Both the position numbers and the translations under genes were made by a program. This document shows, piece after piece, positions 43,170-50,698 of a stretch of DNA of 64,000 bases (within the stretch, counting starts at the first letter, position 1; the number at the start of each line of letters is the position of its first letter). Below the pieces are notes generated by a model. It had not been told where the DNA came from and made no database searches. It saw only the letters and a list, made by a program, of their open reading frames with translations. The stretch comes from Alphaproteobacteria bacterium (lineage in GTDB: Bacteria > Pseudomonadota > Alphaproteobacteria > Micropepsales > Micropepsaceae), in the NCBI GenBank assembly GCA_028871795.1, contig JAGWMG010000012.1, positions 31,993 through 95,992 of the forward strand, in the 5' to 3' direction.

Positions 43170-43916
43170 ATGCATTTCGGGAAACGGAACATCCGCTCGG
43201 CGGGACGCAACAGCGGCAGCGTCGAAGTCACGTTGCCGGTCGAACTCGCAGTCCTGGAAGGCATTGCATGCCGTCTGTACCTGCGCGACGGCCTGGCGCC
43301 GGAGATCGTCCTGCAGCCCGATCTACAGGCGATCATGCCGATCTTCGAGAAATTGTGGGACCTGCTGCGCCTGGGCCTGGAAGGGATAGACGAGATCGGG
43401 GATTTCGCCGAGGCGGATTACGGCTTCGGTCTCTTCCGGGCCGCGAAACTGGGCACGATGCCTTCGCTGGCCTATGCCGATGCGCTCCTGATCCATCGCG
43501 GCCTCGGCCTCGAAGTGACACCGCATATGCTCGAAGCATTCGCGCGCATCGTCGAAAGCATGGCGACGGTCGCCGCAGGCCGCTTGGGCCTGTCAAACGA
43601 TCTCGTCGCCTTGTTCGGAAACCAGGTGGCCGCGCTTGTGAGCGGCGAGATGATCGGCGCGCGCGACGCCTTCGCCCATAGTCTCGCATCGCAATCTTCG
43701 CGGGAAGATGCCGGCTTGTGCCGGAACGCGCCCTTGAGCACAGACACTTGGCGCCGCGCGCAGAGCGCACTGACGGGGGTGTTCGACCAATTCAGATCCT
43801 GGGGCAACGACCCCGCCGCCTTCACCAAGGAGCGGGAGCTTTGGTATCGCGCCCGCCGCTTCGAAGCCCACACCAGCATGAGCCACGGCGCCGCCGGCGC
43901 GAACCAGGAGATCTAA
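43170..43916 (+). CDS. Unknown gas-vesicle cluster protein
   Basis: 248 residues from the ATG at 43170, with AGAGG upstream (an in-frame GTG precedes it). I do not recognise the family. It is alpha-helical, mostly acidic to neutral, with blocks LQPDLQAIMPIFEKLWDLLRLGLEGIDEIGDF (about residues 50-80) and a later MLEAFARIVESMATVAAG. The tail REREL-type region ends in SHGAAGANQEI. No signal peptide or membrane segment. It sits between the GvpC-position gene and gvpN with a 5-base gap to gvpN, so it is part of the vesicle operon. Confidence 0.6.
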   Translation: MHFGKRNIRSAGRNSGSVEVTLPVELAVLEGIACRLYLRDGLAPEIVLQPDLQAIMPIFEKLWDLLRLGLEGIDEIGDFAEADYGFGLFRAAKLGTMPSLAYADALLIHRGLGLEVTPHMLEAFARIVESMATVAAGRLGLSNDLVALFGNQVAALVSGEMIGARDAFAHSLASQSSREDAGLCRNAPLSTDTWRRAQSALTGVFDQFRSWGNDPAAFTKERELWYRARRFEAHTSMSHGAAGANQEI

Positions 43917-43921
43917 AGAGG

Positions 43922-44890
43922 ATGTTGAACTTCACTCATTCGCGAGACGCCGGCGTCGTGACGACGCTCGAACTCCAGCCCCGCGCCGACTTTGTGCGCA
44001 CGCAGAGCGTCGAAGCGATAACCAAGCGGGCGCTCGCCTATCTGAAGGCGGGTTTCTCCGTTCATTTCCGCGGGCCCGCCGGCACCGGCAAGACGACACT
44101 GGCCATGCACGTTGCCGCCCTGCTCGGCCGGCCGACGGTGATGATCGCCGGCGACGAGGACATGGCGACATCGACGCTCGTGGGCACGCAGCAGGGCTAC
44201 CATTACCGCAAGGTCGTCGACCGTTTCATTCACACCGTGACGAAGATGGAGGAGACGGCGGACAAACAATGGGCCGATCACCGCCTGACCACGGCTTGCC
44301 GCGAGGGTTACACTCTCGTCTATGACGAATTCACGCGCTCCCGCCCCGAAGCAAACAACGTGCTGCTCGGCGTTCTGGAGGAAGGCCTCCTCGTCCTGCC
44401 GGCGCAGAACCAGGATGAGCCTTACATCAAGGTCCATCCGGATTTCCGCGTGATCTTCACCAGCAATCCCCAGGAATACGCCGGAGTCCACGATGCGCAA
44501 GATGCCCTGGGCGACCGCATCGTGACGATCGACGTCGGCTACGCGGACCGCGATCTTGAAGTTTCCATAGCGGCGGCCCGCTCCGGGCTCGCGGCGGCGC
44601 GCGTCGCCCCCGTCGTCGACATCGTGCGCGAGTTTCGCGACACGGGCGAATACGACCAGACGCCCACGCTCAGGGCCAGCATTATGATCTGCCGCATCAT
44701 GGCTCAGGAAAAGCTGAGGCCCACGATCGACGACCGCCAGTTCGTGCAGCTCTGCATCGACATTCTGGGTTCGAAGTCCGCGCTGCCGGGCAAGACGGAC
44801 GGCAAGCGCGCGCAGCAGCACAAAATGCTGCTCAGCCTGATCGAACACCATTGTCCCGGCCGCGCCGCCGCCGCCAGAAAACAAGCCTAG
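43922..44890 (+). CDS. gvpN: Gas vesicle AAA+ ATPase GvpN
   Basis: 322 residues. Walker A is GPAGTGKTT (about residues 51-59), Walker B is TLVYDEFTRS, and sensor region VIFTSNPQEYAGVHDAQDAL is typical of GvpN/MoxR-type ATPases. GvpN is needed for efficient growth of the vesicle from its bicone nucleus. The start chosen gives the standard family length; a longer upstream frame only overlaps the preceding gene. Confidence 0.96.
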   Translation: MLNFTHSRDAGVVTTLELQPRADFVRTQSVEAITKRALAYLKAGFSVHFRGPAGTGKTTLAMHVAALLGRPTVMIAGDEDMATSTLVGTQQGYHYRKVVDRFIHTVTKMEETADKQWADHRLTTACREGYTLVYDEFTRSRPEANNVLLGVLEEGLLVLPAQNQDEPYIKVHPDFRVIFTSNPQEYAGVHDAQDALGDRIVTIDVGYADRDLEVSIAAARSGLAAARVAPVVDIVREFRDTGEYDQTPTLRASIMICRIMAQEKLRPTIDDRQFVQLCIDILGSKSALPGKTDGKRAQQHKMLLSLIEHHCPGRAAAARKQA

Positions 44891-44916
44891 CCAGGCGCCG
44901 CACAGGAGAGGACGCG

Positions 44917-45276
44917 ATGCCGAACGAGAAGAGGAAATCCCCGAGCACCTTTCGCAGCGTCGCGACGCTGCAGACGCTGGCGCGGGACGTCAGGCCGCGG
45001 GAGCGCCACCAGATTGCCAACCGTTTCGCGCGCCTGGAAAACGAGCGTGCGCGGTTGGAGCGCGAAGTCGGCATCTGGGAAACGCGGCTTCAGGCGACGG
45101 CAAAAAAGCTGGCGAAGGTCCGCGAAGAGATCGAGGCGCTACGGCCGCTGCTGGACGAAGCGCCGGCCCCAAAGGGCGCCTGCCGGAGCGGTCGCGGACA
45201 GCGCCGCAGTCCCGCCTTGACGGATACGCGGGAAAGATCCCCCGCACCAAACCGAACCATGCAGCTCGGATACTGA
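44917..45276 (+). CDS. Small coiled-coil protein, GvpV-like by position
   Basis: 119 residues. The middle is a strong coiled coil (IANRFARLENERARLEREVG, TAKKLAKVREEIEALRPLL); the C-terminus is basic and disordered. It directly follows gvpN, the position of gvpV in the Serratia gas-vesicle cluster, but I could not confirm the family from the sequence. It probably helps assembly. Confidence 0.5.
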   Translation: MPNEKRKSPSTFRSVATLQTLARDVRPRERHQIANRFARLENERARLEREVGIWETRLQATAKKLAKVREEIEALRPLLDEAPAPKGACRSGRGQRRSPALTDTRERSPAPNRTMQLGY

Positions 45277-45310
45277 CGAACCGACAGGAAATGAAGACAG
45301 GAGAAATACA

Positions 45311-45832
45311 ATGAGGAAGAGCACCAAAGCCGGCGGCAAGCCCGAGATCGAAATCGGCGGCCTTTTTCGCAGCCTCGGCGAAGCGGTCGATCTCTTGGGC
45401 AAGCTGGTCGAAACCGGAGGCACGCACACGCGTCAGGGCGAGTTTCGCGTCAAGGGATTGGGCGACAAAGCCCGCGGCGTTTACGGATTCAGCATCCGCA
45501 CCGGGCTGGGCGGCGAGGCCGGCGCCACGGTGGAGCGCTTCGGCAACGTCCGCCCAAGCCGCGAAGGCTTTGTCGTCGACGAAGTCCGCGAACCGCTCGC
45601 CGATATTTTCGACGAACGCGACCAAGTGGTGGTCACGGCGGAACTCCCCGGCGCGAAAGAACCCGAGATCGCGGTGGAGCTCAAGGGCGACATGCTGACC
45701 ATCGAATCCAAGGGCGAACGCCACTACGCCAAGGAGATCGTGCTCCCCGTCGAAGTCGAGGCCGCGAGTCTGCAGAAGAAATACAACAACGGCGTGCTCG
45801 AGATACGGGTGCGGAAAAAGGCGCAGCCGTGA
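45311..45832 (+). CDS. gvpH: GvpH-like Hsp20 small heat-shock protein
   Basis: 173 residues, GGAG upstream. The C-terminal 100 residues are an alpha-crystallin domain: PLADIFDERDQVVVTAELPGAKEPEI, TIESKGERHYAKEIVLP and KKYNNGVLEIRVRKK. The N-terminal region (IEIGGLFRSLGEAVDLLGKLVE) is the one shared by gas-vesicle GvpH proteins. It probably stabilises GvpA or GvpF/L during assembly. It overlaps the next gene by 4 bases (GTGA). Confidence 0.85.
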   Translation: MRKSTKAGGKPEIEIGGLFRSLGEAVDLLGKLVETGGTHTRQGEFRVKGLGDKARGVYGFSIRTGLGGEAGATVERFGNVRPSREGFVVDEVREPLADIFDERDQVVVTAELPGAKEPEIAVELKGDMLTIESKGERHYAKEIVLPVEVEAASLQKKYNNGVLEIRVRKKAQP

Positions 45833-46662
45833 ACGCGGCGCTGGCAAATGCCGCCGACCGGACGGTTCAGCGGCCTTCCGGGGACAGGAAGACGAAAGAG
45901 AATGAGCCTGCCGAGGGCCGGTATCTCTACGCCATCATCGCCTGCCCCGAGCCGCGAAAGTTCAAGACCCGCGGGATCGGCGAGCGCGGCGACGTCGTCC
46001 ATACCGTCAATTACCGCCGTCTCGCGGCGGCGGTGAGCGCTTCGCCGATCATCGAGTACGAGAACAGCCGCCGCAACATGATGGCGCACACCGTCGTGCT
46101 CGAAGAGATCATGGCGGAGTGCGACATCCTTCCGGTGCGGTTTGGAACGGTGGCGACGAGCGCGGACGCCATCGAAAACCATCTGCTGGCGCCGCGTTAC
46201 GAGGAATTCAACGCTCTACTCGAAGACATGCACGGGCGAATCGAACTCGGCCTCAAGGCCTTCTGGCACGAGGGCGCGGCCTTCGAGGAGGTCGTGAGGG
46301 AAAACGAGAGGATCCGCAAGTTGCGCGCCGCGCTCCAAGGGCGATCCCTGGAAGAGACCTATTACGAGCGCATCCAGCTCGGCGAGGAAGTGGAAAAGGC
46401 GATGAACCTGATCCGCGCCCGCGACGAGGAAGCGATCCTGTCGCGGCTGAAGCCGTTTTCGCACAAGACCAGGACCAACAAGATCATCAGCGACCGCATG
46501 GTCCTGAACGCGGCATTTCTGATCGATCGCGAAAATGGCGCGGCGATGGACGAAGCGGTGAAGCGTCTGGACGAAGATTTCGGCGACCGGTTGATGTTCA
46601 AATATGTCGGCCCGGTGCCGCCGTACAATTTCGTCAACATCGTCGTGAATTGGGAGGCGTGA
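45829..46662 (+). CDS. Gas vesicle protein GvpF/GvpL (copy 1)
   Basis: 277 residues from a GTG. The family features are all visible: RYLYAIIACPE start of the ferredoxin-like domain, HTVVLEEIMAECDILPVRFGTVA, a helical middle with EEVVRENERIRKLRAALQ, and the closing block FKYVGPVPPYNFVNI. GvpF/L proteins are assembly factors that bind GvpA and each other. This is the most canonical of the four paralogues in the cluster. GvpG follows after 6 bases. Confidence 0.93.
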   Translation: MNAALANAADRTVQRPSGDRKTKENEPAEGRYLYAIIACPEPRKFKTRGIGERGDVVHTVNYRRLAAAVSASPIIEYENSRRNMMAHTVVLEEIMAECDILPVRFGTVATSADAIENHLLAPRYEEFNALLEDMHGRIELGLKAFWHEGAAFEEVVRENERIRKLRAALQGRSLEETYYERIQLGEEVEKAMNLIRARDEEAILSRLKPFSHKTRTNKIISDRMVLNAAFLIDRENGAAMDEAVKRLDEDFGDRLMFKYVGPVPPYNFVNIVVNWEA

Positions 46663-46668
46663 CGGATC

Positions 46669-46914
46669 GTGGGCATTCTCGGCAGCATCCTGACTTCGCC
46701 CGTCCTCGGACCCATCAACGGCGTCCTTTGGCTCGCGCGCACGATCGAGGAACAGGCCAACGCCGAGCGGTGGGACGAGAGCAAGATCGTCGGAGGACTG
46801 GCGGAACTCGAGCTCGACCTCGATCTCGGCAAGATCGGCGTCGAGGAATTCGAGACGCGCGAAGCCGCATTGCTCCAGCAGTTGAAGGAAATTCAAGAGG
46901 CCAAGAATGAGTAA
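46669..46914 (+). CDS. gvpG: Gas vesicle protein GvpG
   Basis: 81 residues from a GTG. MGILGSILTSPVLGPINGVLWLARTIEEQANAE and the acidic helix LAELELDLDLGKIGVEEFETREAALLQQLKEI are diagnostic of GvpG. It is an essential assembly factor that works with GvpF/L. It overlaps gvpO by 8 bases. Confidence 0.95.
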   Translation: MGILGSILTSPVLGPINGVLWLARTIEEQANAERWDESKIVGGLAELELDLDLGKIGVEEFETREAALLQQLKEIQEAKNE

Positions 46915-47251
46915 CAGCGCAGAACGCCCGCTCCCGCCCGATCCCGCCGTAAAAAGCGAAAGACCGGCCGTGCGACATCGTAATCCGCAAACGCTCCTGA
47001 CGTCGGCGGCCGTCATCACCCGGGCGCGCGACGAACTGGCGGCCCTAACGGGCTACAAGATCGACAGCGTTTCAGGGTTCGAAAGGACGGACGACGGTTG
47101 GCGGCTCGTCGTTACCGTCGTCGAATTGTGCCGCATTCCGGCCTCGACGGACATCCTCGCCACCTATGAAGCCACGCTCAACGAGGCCGGCGACCTTCTG
47201 AACTACCACAGAGGCGGCAGATACCTCCGCTGCCAGACGGGGGAGCATTGA
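46907..47251 (+). CDS. gvpO: Gas vesicle protein GvpO
   Basis: 114 residues. After a disordered N-terminus the GvpO core appears: ARDELAALTGYKIDSVSGFE, DGWRLVVTVVELCRIPASTDILATYEATL and GDLLNYHRGGRYLR. GvpO is required for vesicle formation in haloarchaea and is frequent in proteobacterial clusters. Confidence 0.93.
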   Translation: MSNSAERPLPPDPAVKSERPAVRHRNPQTLLTSAAVITRARDELAALTGYKIDSVSGFERTDDGWRLVVTVVELCRIPASTDILATYEATLNEAGDLLNYHRGGRYLRCQTGEH

Positions 47252-47253
47252 AC

Positions 47254-47580
47254 GTGGCCATTGCAAACGGACGCATGGAACATTCGACGCAGGGCGCCTC
47301 GCTGGCCGATATTCTCGATCGGATTCTGGACAAGGGCGTCGTCATCGCGGGCGACATCAATATCTCGCTGGTCGGTGTCGAACTTCTCAACATCCGCCTG
47401 CGTCTGCTGATCGCCTCGGTCGACAAGGCGATCGAGATGGGCATCAACTGGTGGGAGACCGATCCATATCTCTCATCCCAAGCGCAGGCGACGACAGAGC
47501 AGAATCGCCTCCTGCAGGAGCGGCTCGACCGTCTCGAGACGCTGCTCGCGAAATCTCCGGCCTTGGAACAGCGGCCATGA
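47254..47580 (+). CDS. gvpJ: GvpA-family minor shell protein (GvpJ-type)
   Basis: 108 residues from the GTG at 47254 (GGGGGAG upstream); a TTG at 47248 is too close to that site. The GvpA domain is SLADILDRILDKGVVIAGDINISLVGVELLNIRLRLLIASVDKAIEMG, followed by an extension with INWWETDPYL and a coiled coil (NRLLQERLDRLETLLAK). That tail is typical of GvpJ/GvpM-like minor subunits that nucleate the cone tips. Confidence 0.85.
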   Translation: MAIANGRMEHSTQGASLADILDRILDKGVVIAGDINISLVGVELLNIRLRLLIASVDKAIEMGINWWETDPYLSSQAQATTEQNRLLQERLDRLETLLAKSPALEQRP

Positions 47581-48602
47581 ATACGCAGCCCATCGGGCTT
47601 GCCGGGAAAGCGCCGATCTACGTCTACGCCATCGTTCCCGCGCGAACCGGCGCGGCGATCGGCGCGGACCAGCTCCGGACAATTGCGGCGGGGCCGTTTG
47701 CGGCGGTGGTCGGCGAAGGTCCGAAGGTGGAAAGCCGGAGCCGGGAAGCGCTGGTGCGTCAGCTTCTCGCCCATCAGAAGACCGTCGAGCAGATCATGCA
47801 GGCGACGCCCGTATTGCCGGTGAAGTTCGGAACCTTTGTGCCGGATGAGGCAAGTGTTCGCGCCATGCTCGAACGGGGAGGCCCTGCCTTCAGCGCCACT
47901 TTCGACCGGCTCGAGGGCTGCGCGCAGGTCGAAATCCTCATCAGATGGGATGTCCAAGCCGTCTTCGCCGAGATTGCGAAAGAGGATGCGATAGCCGGGC
48001 TCAAGAAGAAGTGGGAGTTGAACGTCGGCCCTTCGGACGAGGCTTTGCGCGTCGTCCTGGGCGGGCTTGTCAAACAGTCGCTGGAGCGCCGCCGCGCCAC
48101 GCTTGCGGCAGCGCTGTTCGAGACGCTGCGAACGGTCGGCGTGGATGCGATCCCCTATCCGGCCACGGCGGATCAGGTTGCCCTGCACTTGGTGCTGCTG
48201 ATGAAATCCGACAGGATGGCTGCGCTCGACCGCCTCCTGGAAGAACTCGATGCCACTCATGGCGGCCGGCTGTCCTTCCGCTGCGTCGGCCCGTTGGCGC
48301 CCTACAGCTTCGCCACGGTCGAGATCGAGACCGTCGACGCGGGCACGTTGGCGCAGGCCATGCGCCTGCTCGATGTCGGTCCCGCCGCGGGCGCCGCGGA
48401 GATACGGGCAGCCTACCGGCGTGCCGCCAAGAGGGTCCATCCCGACATGGCGGGGGCAGACGTTGGCGACAGCGCCGACATGGCGGCGCTGACCGAAGCT
48501 TGCCGCCTGCTTTCGCTCCATGCGGAAGCCGGCGACCTCGCAGACCGCCCGGTTCTCGTCTCCGTGCGGCGCCAGGAGCTTGCGTTCAATGTTGCGGCTT
48601 GA
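47577..48602 (+). CDS. GvpF/GvpL fused to a C-terminal J-domain (copy 2)
   Basis: 341 residues, start overlapping the previous stop (ATGA). Residues 1-255 are GvpF/L: PIYVYAIVPARTGAAI, VEQIMQATPVLPVKFGTFV, and the closing RCVGPLAPYSFATVEIE. It continues with a DnaJ-like domain, about residues 262-310: LDVGPAAGAAEIRAAYRRAAKRVHPDMAG, with the HPD triad at 288-290 and a last helix MAALTEACRLL. The HPD motif is what activates Hsp70, so this subunit may bring DnaK to the vesicle-assembly complex. Confidence 0.88.
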   Translation: MNTQPIGLAGKAPIYVYAIVPARTGAAIGADQLRTIAAGPFAAVVGEGPKVESRSREALVRQLLAHQKTVEQIMQATPVLPVKFGTFVPDEASVRAMLERGGPAFSATFDRLEGCAQVEILIRWDVQAVFAEIAKEDAIAGLKKKWELNVGPSDEALRVVLGGLVKQSLERRRATLAAALFETLRTVGVDAIPYPATADQVALHLVLLMKSDRMAALDRLLEELDATHGGRLSFRCVGPLAPYSFATVEIETVDAGTLAQAMRLLDVGPAAGAAEIRAAYRRAAKRVHPDMAGADVGDSADMAALTEACRLLSLHAEAGDLADRPVLVSVRRQELAFNVAA

Positions 48603-48621
48603 AGGAGAAGGGCTCCGCCCG

Positions 48622-49407
48622 ATGCCGGCACAGCGCGTCTATGTCTACGGGATCATCCATGTGGAAGCCGGCGAAGACGTGCCAAGTGCGCCGCCGGGAC
48701 TCGCAGGCGATCCCGTCCGTGCCGTTGCCGGCGACGGCTTGGCCGCGCTCGTCAGCACCACCCGCCCTTCGTTCGAGGACGAACTGAAGGATGCGGAGCG
48801 GGCCAGGAGCCTGATCCTGGATCATCATCGCGTTCTGCAGCAGCTGTTCGCAAACCGAACGGTGTTGCCCATGCGGTTTGGCGCGCTGTTCGCGGACGAT
48901 GAAAAAGTACGCGGCGCGTTGCTTGAGTATCGCCAAGACCTTGTCGAAGCGTTAGCGCGGGTGCAAGGCGCCAGCGAATGGGGCGTAAAGATTTTCTGCG
49001 ACCGCTCGGTTCTGCGCGGCCATCTCGGCGGCGGCTCCGCGGCCAGGCTCGCAGCTCAGGGCGAATTCGCCGCGGCGACGCAAGGCCGCGCCTTCTTCCT
49101 GCAGCGGCGGATTGCGCGTCTGGCAGACGAGGAAGTCGAAGGCGCCGTCGCGCGAGCCGTGGAAGAAAGCCGCCGGCACCTGTGCGCCGCGGCCCGCGCG
49201 GACACGGCGATGAAATTTCAGCCCGCAGCCGTTCACATGCGCGCCGACGACATGGTGGCCAACGATGCATACCTCGTGGCCGACGGCGCTCTCTTCTTCG
49301 CCCTGATCGACGAATTGCGGCAACTCCACGGACCGCGCGGTTTCCACATCGAGACCAACGGGCCCTGGCCGCCGTTCAGTTTTGCAGATTGCAAACTGGG
49401 AGAATGA
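48622..49407 (+). CDS. Gas vesicle protein GvpF/GvpL (copy 3)
   Basis: 261 residues from the ATG at 48622 (MPAQRVYVYGIIH), the natural start for the family; an ATG at 48589 inside the previous gene is also possible. Features: YVYGIIHVEAGEDV, HHRVLQQLFANRTVLPMRFGALF, a central WGVKIFCDRSVLRG, and the end GPWPPFSFADCKLGE. It belongs to the same operon, with a 3-base gap to the next gene. Confidence 0.9.
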   Translation: MPAQRVYVYGIIHVEAGEDVPSAPPGLAGDPVRAVAGDGLAALVSTTRPSFEDELKDAERARSLILDHHRVLQQLFANRTVLPMRFGALFADDEKVRGALLEYRQDLVEALARVQGASEWGVKIFCDRSVLRGHLGGGSAARLAAQGEFAAATQGRAFFLQRRIARLADEEVEGAVARAVEESRRHLCAAARADTAMKFQPAAVHMRADDMVANDAYLVADGALFFALIDELRQLHGPRGFHIETNGPWPPFSFADCKLGE

Positions 49408-49410
49408 AGG

Positions 49411-49629
49411 ATGGCTTTGCGCCTAGCACACAACGATGAATTGGCGCTGGCCGATCTTCTCGACCGCGCGCTGAACAAAGGCGTGGTGCTGTGGGGCGAA
49501 GCAACGATTTCGCTCGCCGGCGTCGAGCTGGTCTATGTCGGCTTGAAAGTGCTGGTGGCTTCCTATGGGACGGCGCAGAGATTCCGCGCCGCAGCGAGCA
49601 ACTGCCTGACCGAGCGCGGGAGAATCTGA
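49411..49629 (+). CDS. GvpA-family minor shell protein (GvpS/GvpM-type)
   Basis: 72 residues. The GvpA core is ELALADLLDRALNKGVVLWGEATISLAGVELVYVGLKVLVASYG. Differences from GvpA (LWGEATISLAGVELVYVGL) are typical of GvpS/GvpM/GvpJ minor subunits. It starts 3 bases after one GvpF/L gene and ends 2 bases before another, a gvpF/L-gvpA-like-gvpF/L alternation that suggests paired action. Confidence 0.85.
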   Translation: MALRLAHNDELALADLLDRALNKGVVLWGEATISLAGVELVYVGLKVLVASYGTAQRFRAAASNCLTERGRI

Positions 49630-49631
49630 CG

Positions 49632-50366
49632 ATGCTCCATGTGTACGCCATCGTCGACTCGGTCCGCTTCGGGATCATTCCCGGCGAAGGGCACGAAGCG
49701 GGCGACATCGTGCCCGCGCCGTGCGGCGCGTTCGCGGCCGCCGTGAGCGCCTCGTCCGCCGGCGCCATCGCGCCGACGCCGCAGAACGTCTGGCGCCACG
49801 AACGCGTGCTCGAACGCCTCATGCGGGACCACACCGTGCTGCCGCTGCGCTTCGGCACGATCTGCCGCGACGCGGATGCGCTGAAAGAGTACGTCCTGGG
49901 TTCGGCGGACTTGTATCGAAACGATCTTGGGCGCGTGCGCGGCAAGGTCGAGATCGCGTTAAGGATCGCCGACCGCGTTCCAAGCGTGCAAACCGGAGAA
50001 CCCGTCGCGGCCGAACCGGATGCGGCGAACGACCATGAGCCAGCCGGCCGAGGCGCGGCGTATCTGCGCACGAGGCTGCAACGCCTCCGCAACGACACGG
50101 CGAGGGAAGGCCGCGGCAAAGAGTTGGAGCAGCTGCTGCGCCGGCATCTTGGCGCGCTCTTGAAGGATGTCCTTTGCGCGCCGCGGGCGGATTCGGCGGC
50201 AGGCTATGCGGTTTCATGCCTGGTAGAACGCGACGGGGTCGCGGCATTCTCCGGCGCACTCAATGGCTTTCGTGGAAAGCACCCGCAATTCGAGATTACC
50301 TGTACTGGCCCATGGGCGCCGTATTCATTCGTGGCCATGCCGCCATTTTCGGGAGGAGCGCCATGA
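49632..50366 (+). CDS. Gas vesicle protein GvpF/GvpL (copy 4)
   Basis: 244 residues. MLHVYAIVDSVRFGII, HERVLERLMRDHTVLPLRFGTIC, the helical middle with AAYLRTRLQRLRNDTAREGRGKELEQLL, and the C-terminal ITCTGPWAPYSFVAMP define the family. It overlaps gvpK by 4 bases. Confidence 0.9.
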   Translation: MLHVYAIVDSVRFGIIPGEGHEAGDIVPAPCGAFAAAVSASSAGAIAPTPQNVWRHERVLERLMRDHTVLPLRFGTICRDADALKEYVLGSADLYRNDLGRVRGKVEIALRIADRVPSVQTGEPVAAEPDAANDHEPAGRGAAYLRTRLQRLRNDTAREGRGKELEQLLRRHLGALLKDVLCAPRADSAAGYAVSCLVERDGVAAFSGALNGFRGKHPQFEITCTGPWAPYSFVAMPPFSGGAP

Positions 50367-50698
50367 CGGCGCAAGAACCCGTGGCTTGTCCGGCGCACCA
50401 AGGGCAGCTTGCCCGTCCCTCGAAGTCTTGTGTCGATCCCGACAAGACAGGTGACGATCTCGTCAGGCTCGTTCTGGTCCTGGTGGAAACCATCCGTCAA
50501 CTCGTCGAAAAGCAGGCGATCAGACGCGTCGACAGCGGAACCTTGAACGACGACGAAATCGAGCGCCTGGGACTGGCGCTGTTACGGCTCGAAGAGCGCA
50601 TGACGGAACTGAAGGAGCATTTCGGTTTCACCGATGACGACCTCGCTCTCAGGCTCGGCGGTTTTCGTGAATTGGCTGATGAGGCGCACCATGGATAA
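50363..50698 (+). CDS. gvpK: Gas vesicle protein GvpK
   Basis: 111 residues, strong GGAGGAG site upstream. GvpK core: DDLVRLVLVLVETIRQLVEKQAIRRVDSGTLNDDEIERLGLALLRLEERM, followed by LKEHFGFTDDDLALRLGGF. GvpK is a conserved assembly factor, usually near the end of the operon, as here. Confidence 0.94.
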   Translation: MTAQEPVACPAHQGQLARPSKSCVDPDKTGDDLVRLVLVLVETIRQLVEKQAIRRVDSGTLNDDEIERLGLALLRLEERMTELKEHFGFTDDDLALRLGGFRELADEAHHG

